Shown here piece after piece: positions 1 to 8,187 of a stretch of 10,870 bases of DNA. The notes under the pieces were generated by a model. The model saw only the letters and a list, made by a program, of their open reading frames with translations. It was not told where the DNA came from and made no database searches. The DNA is taken from contig NW_020170407.1 of assembly GCF_000524195.1 (NCBI RefSeq), forward strand, positions 923,772-934,641. Reading direction: 5' to 3'. The stretch's first letter is position 1. Each line of letters starts with the position of its first letter. The translations under genes and the position numbers were made by a program. This DNA is from Echinococcus granulosus (taxonomy: Eukaryota > Platyhelminthes > Cestoda > Cyclophyllidea > Taeniidae).

Positions 1-286
1 GCTCATCATGACGACGACTTTACATGAGCAAATCAGAAGTGTGGGATGGTACTTTGGACTTGCCTCTCTTCAGTTTAGGCTAAACTGACCTATGCGCACA
101 TTGTTCCAGCCACAAATATTTAAAGCCAGATGGAAGGCCCTAAATCCCATTCAACGCTTTGGAATTAATCGGCTAGCATATAGTTAAAAGCCGACCATTG
201 CAAGCAATGACCTAGTTGTGCGCCAGACTGCCTATCCATCAAGTCTTCGCACCAGTGTATCGCAGCCTCCTGAGACTTCCCTGAAG
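1..286. other. Spacer, no gene seen
   Basis: I see no supported gene here. The only structure is the small hairpin at 195-209 that belongs to the repeat starting at 287. Confidence 0.5.
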
Positions 287-429
287 ACGAAAGAAGACAC
301 AGTACTCGGGCAGAATATGTATTCAGCACAGAGAAGGTGTTTGGGCTACTGGCATGGCCCGAAAGCCAGCCCGCCCGGCGTAGTACAAAAGCCAAGCCAA
401 AATGGGCGCCTAACCAGAACCGGGAGATA
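287..429. repeat. Dispersed repeat, copy 1 of 2
   Basis: This roughly 143-nt segment aligns almost without gaps to 1193-1337, at about two thirds identity by eye. The best blocks are the first 24 nt (19 matches, ending TACTCGGG), the AAGGT...GGCTAC block, and the CCAGCC..CCCGGCG..GTAC block. Upstream at 195-209 a 15-mer (CCATTG-CAAG-CAATG, a 5-bp stem with a 4-nt loop) also matches the other copy at 1154-1168, but lies about 50 nt further from the core, which implies an indel. Open frames across it on both strands are not conserved between copies, so the unit is probably non-coding. It resembles an old SINE or a retroelement fragment. The class is unknown and the ends are not sharply defined. 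Confidence 0.6.
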
Positions 430-1192
430 TACAACCATCGTATTACATAGCCCCTCTCCTCTTTTGAGCGTCATCACCGGCGCTCCTCTTGGTCAACCTC
501 TCGCGTCAGCCATCGCAACGCAATCAATGCTGTTAAGACACACCCGCAGTCCGGCCGCGTCGGTCATCAAGTTTCTATGCAACTAAGGAGATATTTGACC
601 GCAACGTCACTGATCCCTCTTAACAATTTAACTGGATCAGCAGTTTCGTCCGGTTTGAGGATTTGATTCAGGAACGGTAATTGTACCGGTTATCTTGTGT
701 TCCCATAGAGAGATGTAGACACACTGGAGTAAAAGCAGATTAGCGTAAGGAAGTACGGGATTTAATACAGGTCCATGGGGAAAGGGTTTCGCGTCCGCTC
801 CTCCTCACCGCGTTGTTTCCACTTTGGAGCTGCCCAGGCCCCAATCAGCTAGTAAGGAAATGGAGAAGATAACGTGAATCCACCTTATCAACAGCTACAT
901 GTAGGTATGGTAGGAAAAGTCTGTAACGTAAATCCCAGATGCTTCACAGCTAGTCAAGCTTCAGTTGTTAATAGTTTTCCTGTAGAATACGGGACTGGGA
1001 TAGATGCCGAAGGTCGACGTCAATTTCGGCACTTATGCTTAGGGGTCAATACCATTCTCCCATTTGTAGTATATGTACCTCTCTTGCTCCGCTAAGGTTC
1101 GGCACTCAGCATTGAGAATCAGGATAGATGTCATTTGAAATCGGGTTCGCTTTCCATTGCCAACAATGTAGGGTTCTGTGACCCCCGCGAAT
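430..1192. other. Spacer between repeat copies, no gene seen
   Basis: Short plus-strand frames (for example ending near 586 and 874-1095) have low-information peptides and no splice or start context worth calling. Apart from the second hairpin at 1154-1168 nothing is recognisable. Confidence 0.5.
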
Positions 1193-1337
1193 ACAGAAGA
1201 GGACATAATACTCGGGTAGTACATACATACTCGACATAGGGAAGGTACTACGGCTACCAGCGTGACTCGAAGTCCAGCCAACCCGGCGCGGTACTGGGGC
1301 GAAGTCAAAGTTGGCCCCTCACCAAAACAAAGGGATA
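1193..1337. repeat. Dispersed repeat, copy 2 of 2
   Basis: This is the second copy of the unit at 287-429, in the same orientation about 900 bp away. The associated upstream hairpin at 1154-1168 keeps the stem (CATTG/CAATG) but has a different loop (CCAA instead of CAAG). The high divergence and lack of a shared open frame suggest two independent old insertions or an ancient duplication rather than a recent tandem event. I see no target-site duplication. Confidence 0.6.
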
Positions 1338-1552
1338 AACTCGGCAATGCAAAACAACTTGTTAAATAAAGGACCTTTAAATTCTGACTTTTCAGCGCAG
1401 CCATGATCATTGTCTGCAATTTTTACAAATGTGACTGAAAGGTTATTCTTACTTTTTTCGGCATTTAGCCGTAGATGATTTTCTTCATTAACCATATAAC
1501 TTACAAAGCAAATTATGCACGTCCTAGTTTCAAATTTTAACCACAGAGTTTT
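1338..1552. other. AT-rich spacer
   Basis: This is T-rich DNA between the second repeat copy and the GC-richer block. No gene is seen. Confidence 0.5.
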
Positions 1553-2480
1553 TTACATTTTGCACGTATTTTTTTGAGTTTTAAGGCAGTTTTTCGACCT
1601 GTTTAATTGTTCCACTGTATTGTTTAAGTGCATCACATGTTGTGCAGAGATGATCACGTCTGTGGTGTTTTGCTCAGTCACTGCTTGAGGTATTGCGGTG
1701 CGGTCTTGGTGTCGTCCTATCTCACGCTTTTTCCTTTCATGTTTTATGCGTTTATACGCTTCATGTTCGCGCGTTTGGCAGTCATCTCGTGAAAGACGAT
1801 GGTAGTGAGATACAGAGGAATCGAGCATCTTGCTACTCCGTCTTTTCCTAAGATGCTGCTTTGACCATCCCGATTACGGGCGTTGTTCGTCGTCAACATT
1901 GCCTGTAGACACGGGTTGCGATGTCACAGCCAATATTGATGAACGAGTGGCGTCTTCTACCGTCGGTTTTTTTGCTCTTTTGCTGTCAGTCGGTGTCCCA
2001 AGGGTGGTGATCTACTCAGTGGGAGTATCACAGCCCTGCTTGGGACACATGCTGGCAGCTCGAACGACCGAATTTCACCACTTGTTTTGTCCGAGATGTC
2101 TGGTTTGTAGGTCTGTAGAGTGCATCGGGGCTGGCGTTCACGCGGGTAGGTTTTTGCTCTGTAACGCTGGGCATTGTTTGGTCTGGGTTCTGAGTGCAGG
2201 CTCTCTTACTTGTTTGGCCTCCAGGTTGGGCGCCGCTGTGGGTTCGCCTGGGTGGCGTCGTCGCTCGTTCCGCCTCTCGGCGTGCGAATGCTCTGCGTGG
2301 GTCGCGGAAGTCGTTGACGCCCATTCTTCGGGTTTGTTTGGGGTGCCTTCGCCAGCTTCGTTTACGCCGCGCTCCTGATGTGCATTTCGACCATACTTGA
2401 GTTCTGGTGTACCCTGGCGTTTGGCTTTGTACGGTTTTTTAATGGAGGTGGTCGGTCGATGCCAAGAGACCACTATGGCC
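1553..2480 (-). other. Strand-asymmetric, GC-richer block with overlapping open frames; possible eroded mobile element
   Basis: From about 1830 to 2400 the plus strand is strongly G+T-rich and the minus strand A+C-rich, and GC content rises above both flanks. On the minus strand, open frames at 1553-1828 (91 codons from an ATG), 2028-2324 and 2138-2473 overlap or follow one another in different frames. They encode very hydrophilic Arg/Lys/Thr/Gln/Pro-rich peptides with no recognised domain. This could be the remains of a retroelement coding region interrupted by frameshifts, since flatworm elements often have A+C-rich sense strands. It could equally be compositionally biased non-coding DNA, because the bias alone lowers the stop frequency. 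No reverse transcriptase, integrase or zinc-knuckle motif could be read, so no gene is called. Confidence 0.25.
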
Positions 2481-2797
2481 GGCTATGCACCGCGAACGTG
2501 CAGTCTTAGGTTGGTCGTGTCGATGCCGCAGGCTAGTCAGCCATTCCGACACCCGGCCGCTAGCGCGTCCAAGTACCGCCCAGATGCAGGCTCGAGAGAA
2601 AGATGATGAAATTCGCCTTTGAAGATGTTTGCATCCAACCCCTTGGAACAGCTGTTCAAAGGTCTTGGACACATCGGATGTGAATTGAGGCTTGTCCTAG
2701 CTCGGCGTGTTGTAAATGACGGCAATTGGATTGCGTTCGTGGGACTCGAGGGCAATTTCGGGCCCTCATCCTTTCACGTAGCTGTAGGTTGCGGGTT

Positions 2798-2806
2798 GGG
2801 GGGGGG
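2798..2806 (+). repeat. G9 homopolymer run in a G-rich patch
   Basis: Nine consecutive G residues follow a GCGGGTT, giving a patch (about 2788-2810) with several G runs. It could slip during replication or stack locally. The fourth run needed for a classical three-tier G-quadruplex is not clearly present. Confidence 0.8.
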
Positions 2807-3842
2807 TGAGTGCGGTGCCATCCCTTGCAGAGTTTCACCCTCAAAGTGAATCTGACGCGCGTCATGTTAGTGCAATTACTCGATCTTGTCATGGTTAGCA
2901 TAGTGGATGCCTTACTTCAACTGGAACACGATATCAGTTCCCGAGCCTGGCTTTAATTCACGGTAGTGCCGGGGCCACCTTGATGGACCAATCAGCAACG
3001 CGAAGGCCCAGTTTGGAGGGGGCACGTCTATTGCCAAACTAACTCGTTCCAAAGCACGCGCCGACATGACGTGTCAAGCCTCAAAATGTGACTTCAAGAT
3101 AGTCAATACGACTAGTTCCGCATTACCAAATTACACTACCAACCATGTATTTCAAGTTTCGGCTGTTAAATCATGAAACACTGATGGGTGTCGCAGGACG
3201 AGTCCATTTGTTTACTTTGTCCAAGGTTACGCCCTACGACCCAATGGCATCCCAGAACCCAACTTGACCATTGCAGTGACGATTAATCTTTCTTCTTGAT
3301 ATCTTCTTGATAGGGAAGAGCCAATGTAATACACGATCCCACAACCTCCAATTGCGTATATCGACAGATGGACTCCTAATTATTAAATTCCCCAATTGAA
3401 GCGCTGCTGGAAGATGCACTAGTGTGGCTGAGCAGCGTGTTTTGAGACCATCCGCAAGCGGGGAAGCGTTTTCCACACAGCCAATCCCCTGCCTGATAAA
3501 ACGGGATATTGGGCAAAGCACATGCCACATCTCACACCAGCCCAACTGCAGATGCTGCTGGCTGTTAAATCCCCACTCCCCGTACGCGTCGCTAAAGCCC
3601 AGGCCAAAGCGGCTAGACGGTTTACATTATGTGCATGAACGGGAACAGAGGGCGTCAACAGTGATATGCGTGCGTGTAAGCCTACAGATTAGCGCATCCC
3701 TGGCCTGCGCCAGTATCTAATTGGTTCGTTTGCCTCCGCTATGCACCGGTGGCCGGTGTGTTCACATGCCTAATGCGACGTTTCGCCTGCCGTCCTGATT
3801 GCAAAAAATCGATACATCGCAGCAGTGCTTGCCAAACGCGTT

Positions 3843-3870
3843 TGTGTGCGTACGTACGTGTGCGCATGCG
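3843..3870. repeat. 28-nt perfect purine-pyrimidine alternating tract (Z-DNA-prone)
   Basis: From T3843 to G3870 every step alternates pyrimidine and purine (TG, CG, TA and CA steps, including CGTACGTACG and TGCGCATGCG). This is the kind of sequence that can adopt left-handed DNA under supercoiling. It opens a G+T-rich stretch that continues to about 4030. No gene is adjacent. Confidence 0.8.
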
Positions 3871-5201
3871 GACGCAAATACAAGTTTGTCGCCCTCACTG
3901 TGCGTGCCTTTGTGGGTTTGCTCAGTGTGTCCAATTTTGAGTTTAGTGTGTCTGGATTTTGTTCGTTTGTGCGGGAGGTTCGTCCTCGTTGTTGATTGGC
4001 GCACACACATGGGGTGTTGTGTGAATCACGGGTTTGGCCAGATGGGGATGACCCCTGTGGTTAAGGTCTGATCACATGACCGATTAGGGACTTGGGAACT
4101 GCCTGGTGTGTTAAATGCCTCGTCATTTATTGGAAGACTTCTAAAGTAATCCTAAATGAACTGGCTTGAATTTAAATTTTCCGTAGTTTTTGTGTTTTTA
4201 TAAGCTTCCTTCAATCCATTTACGGTGTTTACCACGAGTCACTGCCCGGCCGGGGAACCGCTCTTCTCGCAGGCCTGTAATTTAGATGAAAATGTTAGGC
4301 TGCGCAAATGAACTGGAGGTCATCCGACTACCGGATGGTGAAAAACATTGGCGCAGATACTTCAATCTGGTAAATTCCAGCTTCCGTATTATGGGTTACT
4401 TTGAAGTTCTAAAATGATGCTGCCGGGGTTGTGTTGGGAATGGTTTTTTGAAATATGGACTATTCCGATAAACTATGCGGGCGAATTTGTCTTGTCTAGA
4501 GGCACATGTTCTTTTCGTGGGATGAAGAGGTTTGAAAATAGGATGGTGCCAGACTGTCACAGCTTAGTAAACCGGATTTGAGTATGAATGCGCTTAAGCC
4601 TCAATCTCGCTTAGAAATCATCAAAGCAATGCGCCACAACCATCTGTCTATTGATTGACTTGGCGCACAACAGGCGAAATGACGTTGTCAACAGCTCCAT
4701 CATTTGAGAAACGCAGCCTGGCACTTTTGTCGACTTCAGAAATGGCCAAACTGTAGCATACCGTCTCAGCAACTTCAACCTGTTTGATACTCGAAAATAT
4801 TTACTACTTTTCTACTGCCTTTGCACTCGATCCAAAAGTCATGTGTAAAGTAGTTTTGCAGCTCTACGACTGAATGGAATCAAGAGGTTGCACAAGACAC
4901 ACTCCCAGGGCCATTGTACGTAACCAACAGAGTGGCTCTCAATCATGGTGCGTTTTCTGCGTGAGGTCGTGCACTTTCCAACTCTTTCCCAATACTAGAT
5001 TTACAAGACAAAGGCTACGGGAACGGAATGGAATAGAGGCGGCACATTCTTAACACACATATGTGATCGAGAAGACCAGCAGCTAATACCATTAAATTTA
5101 ACAACGTCAAGCCCGTTCATTATCCTTAGCCCTACTTACAATTTAAAAATAGGCAGTCGCACGAATGATAATACACTTTTCTTGTTATGGAGAAATGAAA
5201 C

Positions 5202-5220
5202 ACATTGCCATGGGCAATGT
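5202..5220. repeat. Short perfect inverted repeat
   Basis: The arms ACATTGCC (5202-5209) and GGCAATGT (5213-5220) are separated by ATG. The repeat lies 11 bp beyond the stop codon of the candidate exon at 5232-5420, so it would fall in that transcript's 3' untranslated region. Function unknown. Confidence 0.6.
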
Positions 5221-5231
5221 CTCAAAGGTAC

Positions 5232-5420
5232 TTAACACCTCTTAGGTATGGGACTGAATCGGCTAGTGATGACTTTCACGGGCCTTGGCTGACAGCAATT
5301 GATGTCCTTCAATTGACTTAGGTAGTCATTCCAAAACTTTTTCTGCATTCGATAGTCTTCCTCAGCATACTTGTGGATCAGAAGATCGGCAAGGCTGTCG
5401 GGTTGGCTCGGGAGATTGTG
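5232..5420 (-). CDS. Candidate 3'-terminal exon of an unknown protein (partial)
   Basis: Reading the minus strand, a textbook acceptor (pyrimidine-rich, ending TTTTGCTTTTGCAG) ends at 5421. It is followed by 62 codons open to a TAA at 5232-5234. The other two frames close within about 20 codons of the acceptor, so the phase is fixed. The peptide is hydrophilic and looks like real protein: a mixed acidic/basic helical part (ADLLIHKYAEEDYRMQKKFW, then NDYLSQLKD) followed by a Cys/Pro-containing basic tail ending PIPKRC. There is no ATG at a sensible start, which fits an internal entry by splicing. I could not find a convincing upstream exon: a frame ending at 5446 could join only through a 26-nt intron and does not keep phase. 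I do not recognise the family. It lies about 1.3 kb downstream of the channel stop codon on the same strand, but its phase and composition give no reason to join it to the channel. Confidence 0.4.
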   Translation of the reverse strand, partial: HNLPSQPDSLADLLIHKYAEEDYRMQKKFWNDYLSQLKDINCCQPRPVKVITSRFSPIPKRC

Positions 5421-6762
5421 CTGCAAAAGCAAAATGACCAAATTACGCTGTGGACCCGACAGTTTCGGGCCAGAAGGACCAACATTCTGGAGTAGGTGAA
5501 CTTATTTGCGAACTTCTGGGTCTACCAATCCGAAAATGGGGAATGAGAATATGCCAATCCCTAGTGCCTTTCATACTTGTCAAAAAACACGATTTAGTAA
5601 GTGTAGGAGGCGCACTCAATAGGACTACCAACATGCAAAGTTACAGCCATCATGTTACTTAAATACCTTCATCAGTATGAATTGAATTTTAGGGGATGGG
5701 AAGTGTTTGGCACATAACTCGGCTTTACAATAGCAATATGCCATTATGAAGTGACCCGATGTTTTGTTTAGCTGTGTACTGGACCAGGCGGGCACTTGAG
5801 CCTCCACAAGTTGTAATTCTGCTCTGCGGCATGACATTCGAGTCACGTTGACAGCTTCCCAACCCTCCCAAAGCTTGTAACATATGTTATTTCACAGTGC
5901 TTCGGCTCGCTGCTAATTCAGCGAAAACTCGAGATACTGCAAAATCCCTTAAAAGAATAACTGGTATACCATACCTACCACCTAAGGAAAGTCAATATTC
6001 CTATAGTGATAAAAATACTCGAATGTGATTGGAGAAGTACGAAAATTTTTCTCAAAGAATCATTAACTAATTTGGGTTGCTAAAATTAATCTTTTCAAGC
6101 GAAAAGGGAACTCTTGTTCTTCAAGATGCAGTCTCTACCGTGAGTGCTAAGTCGGTAGTGCAGTTTAGAACAAAATTTATAAGCTAGAAACTCCTATACC
6201 ATTAAAATCTGGAAGGTGATATTTGAAAAGACAAATATTTGGCACAAACATTTGTCGTTTTAATTCGAATCAGAGGTGAAATTGGAGTGGACAGAAGGTT
6301 TCCGACGGTTTCAAGGTTGGGGAAGTTATAAGGATTTATAACAGCTTACAAACTTTAATTATTGCGTGATAACATTAGAGCCGATAAAGTAACGTAACGA
6401 AAGTAATGAAAAGAAGCACGCAAGCTCCTCTCCAGTACAAAATTTCACTCAATGTGTCGCTTTTACAAAGGAAATATTGCATACGTTACTGAAAACGCCA
6501 ACTAAACGGTCGAAATACAAGTGGTAATTGCTAGTTTTAAATTATATAAAGCGGAAGAAAATCCTAATTTGAAGTTAAATAAGATATTTCCTAAAAAACA
6601 TCAATTTGAAAAGGAAAACATGCGTAACAGTGCATTTTTTAGGGAAGACAAATCTACCTACGACGACAACAATAAATTTGACGAGATTTATCAATAGTGC
6701 ATGAATTGATAGGCGGGCGAGTAGGTGGGTGTGGATCTGAGCCACCTAGCAATATTCGTTCA
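5421..6762. other. Spacer and presumed 3' UTR of the channel gene
   Basis: This is AT-rich DNA without a supported frame. The part nearest 6762 should be the channel's 3' untranslated region. On the minus strand ATTAAA occurs at 6354-6359 and 6258-6263, with no perfect AATAAA seen between 6000 and 6762. A small minus-strand frame at 5655-5846 is not supported by start or splice context. Confidence 0.4.
5878..5889. repeat. 12-bp perfect palindrome
   Basis: TAACATATGTTA is self-complementary and contains an E-box core (CATATG). A single instance of this length can occur by chance in 10 kb, so no function is assigned. Confidence 0.4.
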
Positions 6763-8187
6763 CTAATGTTTAACGATAACAAGGTAGTAAAGCCAATAGC
6801 AGCCATTGTATACGAGATAGGCAACAGGGAAGATGAATCGACTGTAACCGTCTACAATGGACTCCACCTCGCCAAGCATTTTGCGGGTCTGATTAGGCGG
6901 CCGGAGATCCCCCTGATGTGTGAGGACGGCCTCTACATGGGCAAACATTTCAGCCTGCCTCTTAGTTACTAGAGCGGCACGACTGGCGCTGCTTGAAATC
7001 TCCATGTAATAGACAGCCTTCCACCAACGTGCCAACTCCTCACGGACAATCCGCCGCACACCAACACGCCAAGAGATAAGCTTTTCATGGTTCATAACGG
7101 TGAGCGCCACTGCATATTCAGCCATAACACTGACCACGAAAATGATCGAGCATATGAGCCACACATCAATGGCCTTGGCGTAGGAGACTCGAGGAAGACT
7201 TGAGCTTATAGATACGGCTTGGGTGCAGAGGCCCTGAAGACAAAGCAGACCCAGAGGTACTCTTGCTGGAGCAGCGTCGGCTGGAACCCAAAAACTCACC
7301 CAGGAAACCATTATGATAAGGGCATTGGGGATGTAAGTAGTCACCAAGTAACTACCCAACTGTCGTGAGAGGTGGAACTTCACCAGAAGGCAGGTGTAAT
7401 TTCCGGTGGAGGTGGAAGCCTCCTCAGTGCAGTCAATAGTGGTGAAATTGGCGGGCGTGTAAAACTCAGAGATTTGAAGATCTTTAGTAAGTTCGAGAGC
7501 GTTTTGGTCGGTCCAATCAAAACGCAACTCTTGAAATGTGTAACCGTATGAACCGATGTTTATATCACACACCTGTTCGTCCATAGGGAAGTTTTGTAAT
7601 TCCATCTGACACGCGAAACGCATTGTAATTTTCTGACTGTAGAGTACTTTTCCGCTAGGGTAAACGCGAAGGAGGTAATTGGGGAGAGTCATCTTGTGCA
7701 AATAACCGTCCTTTCCATTACGAAAGAAGAGATCTGGTAGCCACACTTGATCCTTCAGATTTGGCGAAACAATAGGCATTGTGTAGCTTGCATGCTCAGG
7801 TAGGTGTTCCCACATCAATCGGGGATCCACCCAAGTTTGACGTAGAAGTGCATCCACGTAGTAATCCATATTCCGAACGTCGACAGAAAAGATAGCTAGA
7901 ATCTTCATGTTCACTTTTACCACGGTGGATTCGTTGAGCAATTCAGTGGGTCTTTCATGAGTCTTGTAGTTTTTGAATATAGTTGCCATGATCTCGTCCC
8001 GCTGACTTTTGAATAGACGCGGTTTTGCGGCAAGAACGGAACTCTCACGTGATTCATAAACATTGTATTCGACCGGTTCCGTTACCTCCATTGGAATGGG
8101 ATAAGTGACTTCAGTTAATGTGATGATTGGCTGAAGAGTAAGAAAGAGTGCATAAAAACGGAATATGCAGACTGGAGGGAACATCAT
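6763..8187 (-). CDS. Cys-loop ligand-gated chloride channel subunit, glutamate-gated (GluCl)-like
   Basis: This encodes a plasma-membrane subunit of a pentameric inhibitory neurotransmitter receptor that passes chloride on ligand binding. Numbering is from the first ATG (8187). Residues 1-27 form a signal peptide. The extracellular domain has loop-A WLPDLFF (149-155), loop-D RQTW (116-119), the Cys-loop C193-C207 with 13 residues between, loop-B SY (213-214), and a second disulfide C253-C266 typical of GluCl/glycine receptors, with T261 and Y264 in loop C. M1 is about 277-300, M2 about 307-330, M3 about 337-362 and M4 about 450-471, with an 85-residue M3-M4 loop. Pro307-Ala308-Arg309 before M2 indicates anion selectivity. 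N-glycosylation sequons lie at N85, N247 and N263. The frame is open back to a TAA at 8260-8262 but has no earlier ATG, so 8187 is chosen; a second ATG follows at once. It ends in TAG and has full family length with no intron. M2 is odd: Gln at 9' and Leu at 6'. ATTAAA candidates for polyadenylation lie at 6354-6359 and 6258-6263. A glycine-receptor-like or orphan ligand remains possible. Confidence 0.93.
   Translation of the reverse strand: MMFPPVCIFRFYALFLTLQPIITLTEVTYPIPMEVTEPVEYNVYESRESSVLAAKPRLFKSQRDEIMATIFKNYKTHERPTELLNESTVVKVNMKILAIFSVDVRNMDYYVDALLRQTWVDPRLMWEHLPEHASYTMPIVSPNLKDQVWLPDLFFRNGKDGYLHKMTLPNYLLRVYPSGKVLYSQKITMRFACQMELQNFPMDEQVCDINIGSYGYTFQELRFDWTDQNALELTKDLQISEFYTPANFTTIDCTEEASTSTGNYTCLLVKFHLSRQLGSYLVTTYIPNALIIMVSWVSFWVPADAAPARVPLGLLCLQGLCTQAVSISSSLPRVSYAKAIDVWLICSIIFVVSVMAEYAVALTVMNHEKLISWRVGVRRIVREELARWWKAVYYMEISSSASRAALVTKRQAEMFAHVEAVLTHQGDLRPPNQTRKMLGEVESIVDGYSRFIFPVAYLVYNGCYWLYYLVIVKH

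Larger units (their letters stand above)
2481..5231. other. Long spacer, no supported gene
   Basis: Several minus- and plus-strand frames of 60-100 codons occur between 2439 and 4071, but they overlap each other, change frame and show no domain. A frame at 3234-3545 (minus) is the longest and reads like a translated repeat rather than a gene. From 4080 to 5230 there is no open frame of note. The G9 run, the alternating tract and the 5202-5220 hairpin are listed separately. Confidence 0.5.

Noticed and set aside
165..586. Overlapping open frames on both strands near the start
   Set aside because: They cross the repeat copy at 287-429, and neither frame is preserved in the second copy, so they are chance frames through a non-coding repeat.
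3540..3620. A third diverged copy of the dispersed repeat on the minus strand
   Set aside because: Only scattered short matches; not alignable across the unit.
3234..3658. Minus-strand frames of about 80-100 codons
   Set aside because: They overlap in two frames with no domain or splice context. They could be a translated repeat but cannot be supported as genes.
5421..5446. A 26-nt intron joining the frame at 5443-5634 to the exon at 5232-5420
   Set aside because: It is too short for normal splicing, and joining does not keep the reading frame of the upstream segment.
5790..5880. A third, inverted copy of the dispersed repeat (shared GTGACTCGAA on the minus strand)
   Set aside because: Similarity does not extend beyond about ten bases.
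7234..7260. A 27-nt constitutive mini-intron (GTACCT...CTTCAG) inside M2
   Set aside because: It is shorter than known spliceosomal introns and encodes M2 residues that align at the right length with the family. Removal would shorten M2 by nine residues.
6763..8187. Nicotinic acetylcholine receptor identity
   Set aside because: The second disulfide pair (C253-C266), the Pro-Ala-Arg motif before M2 and the loop-A/M3 residues point to the GluCl/glycine branch, and the vicinal Cys pair of nicotinic alpha subunits is absent.
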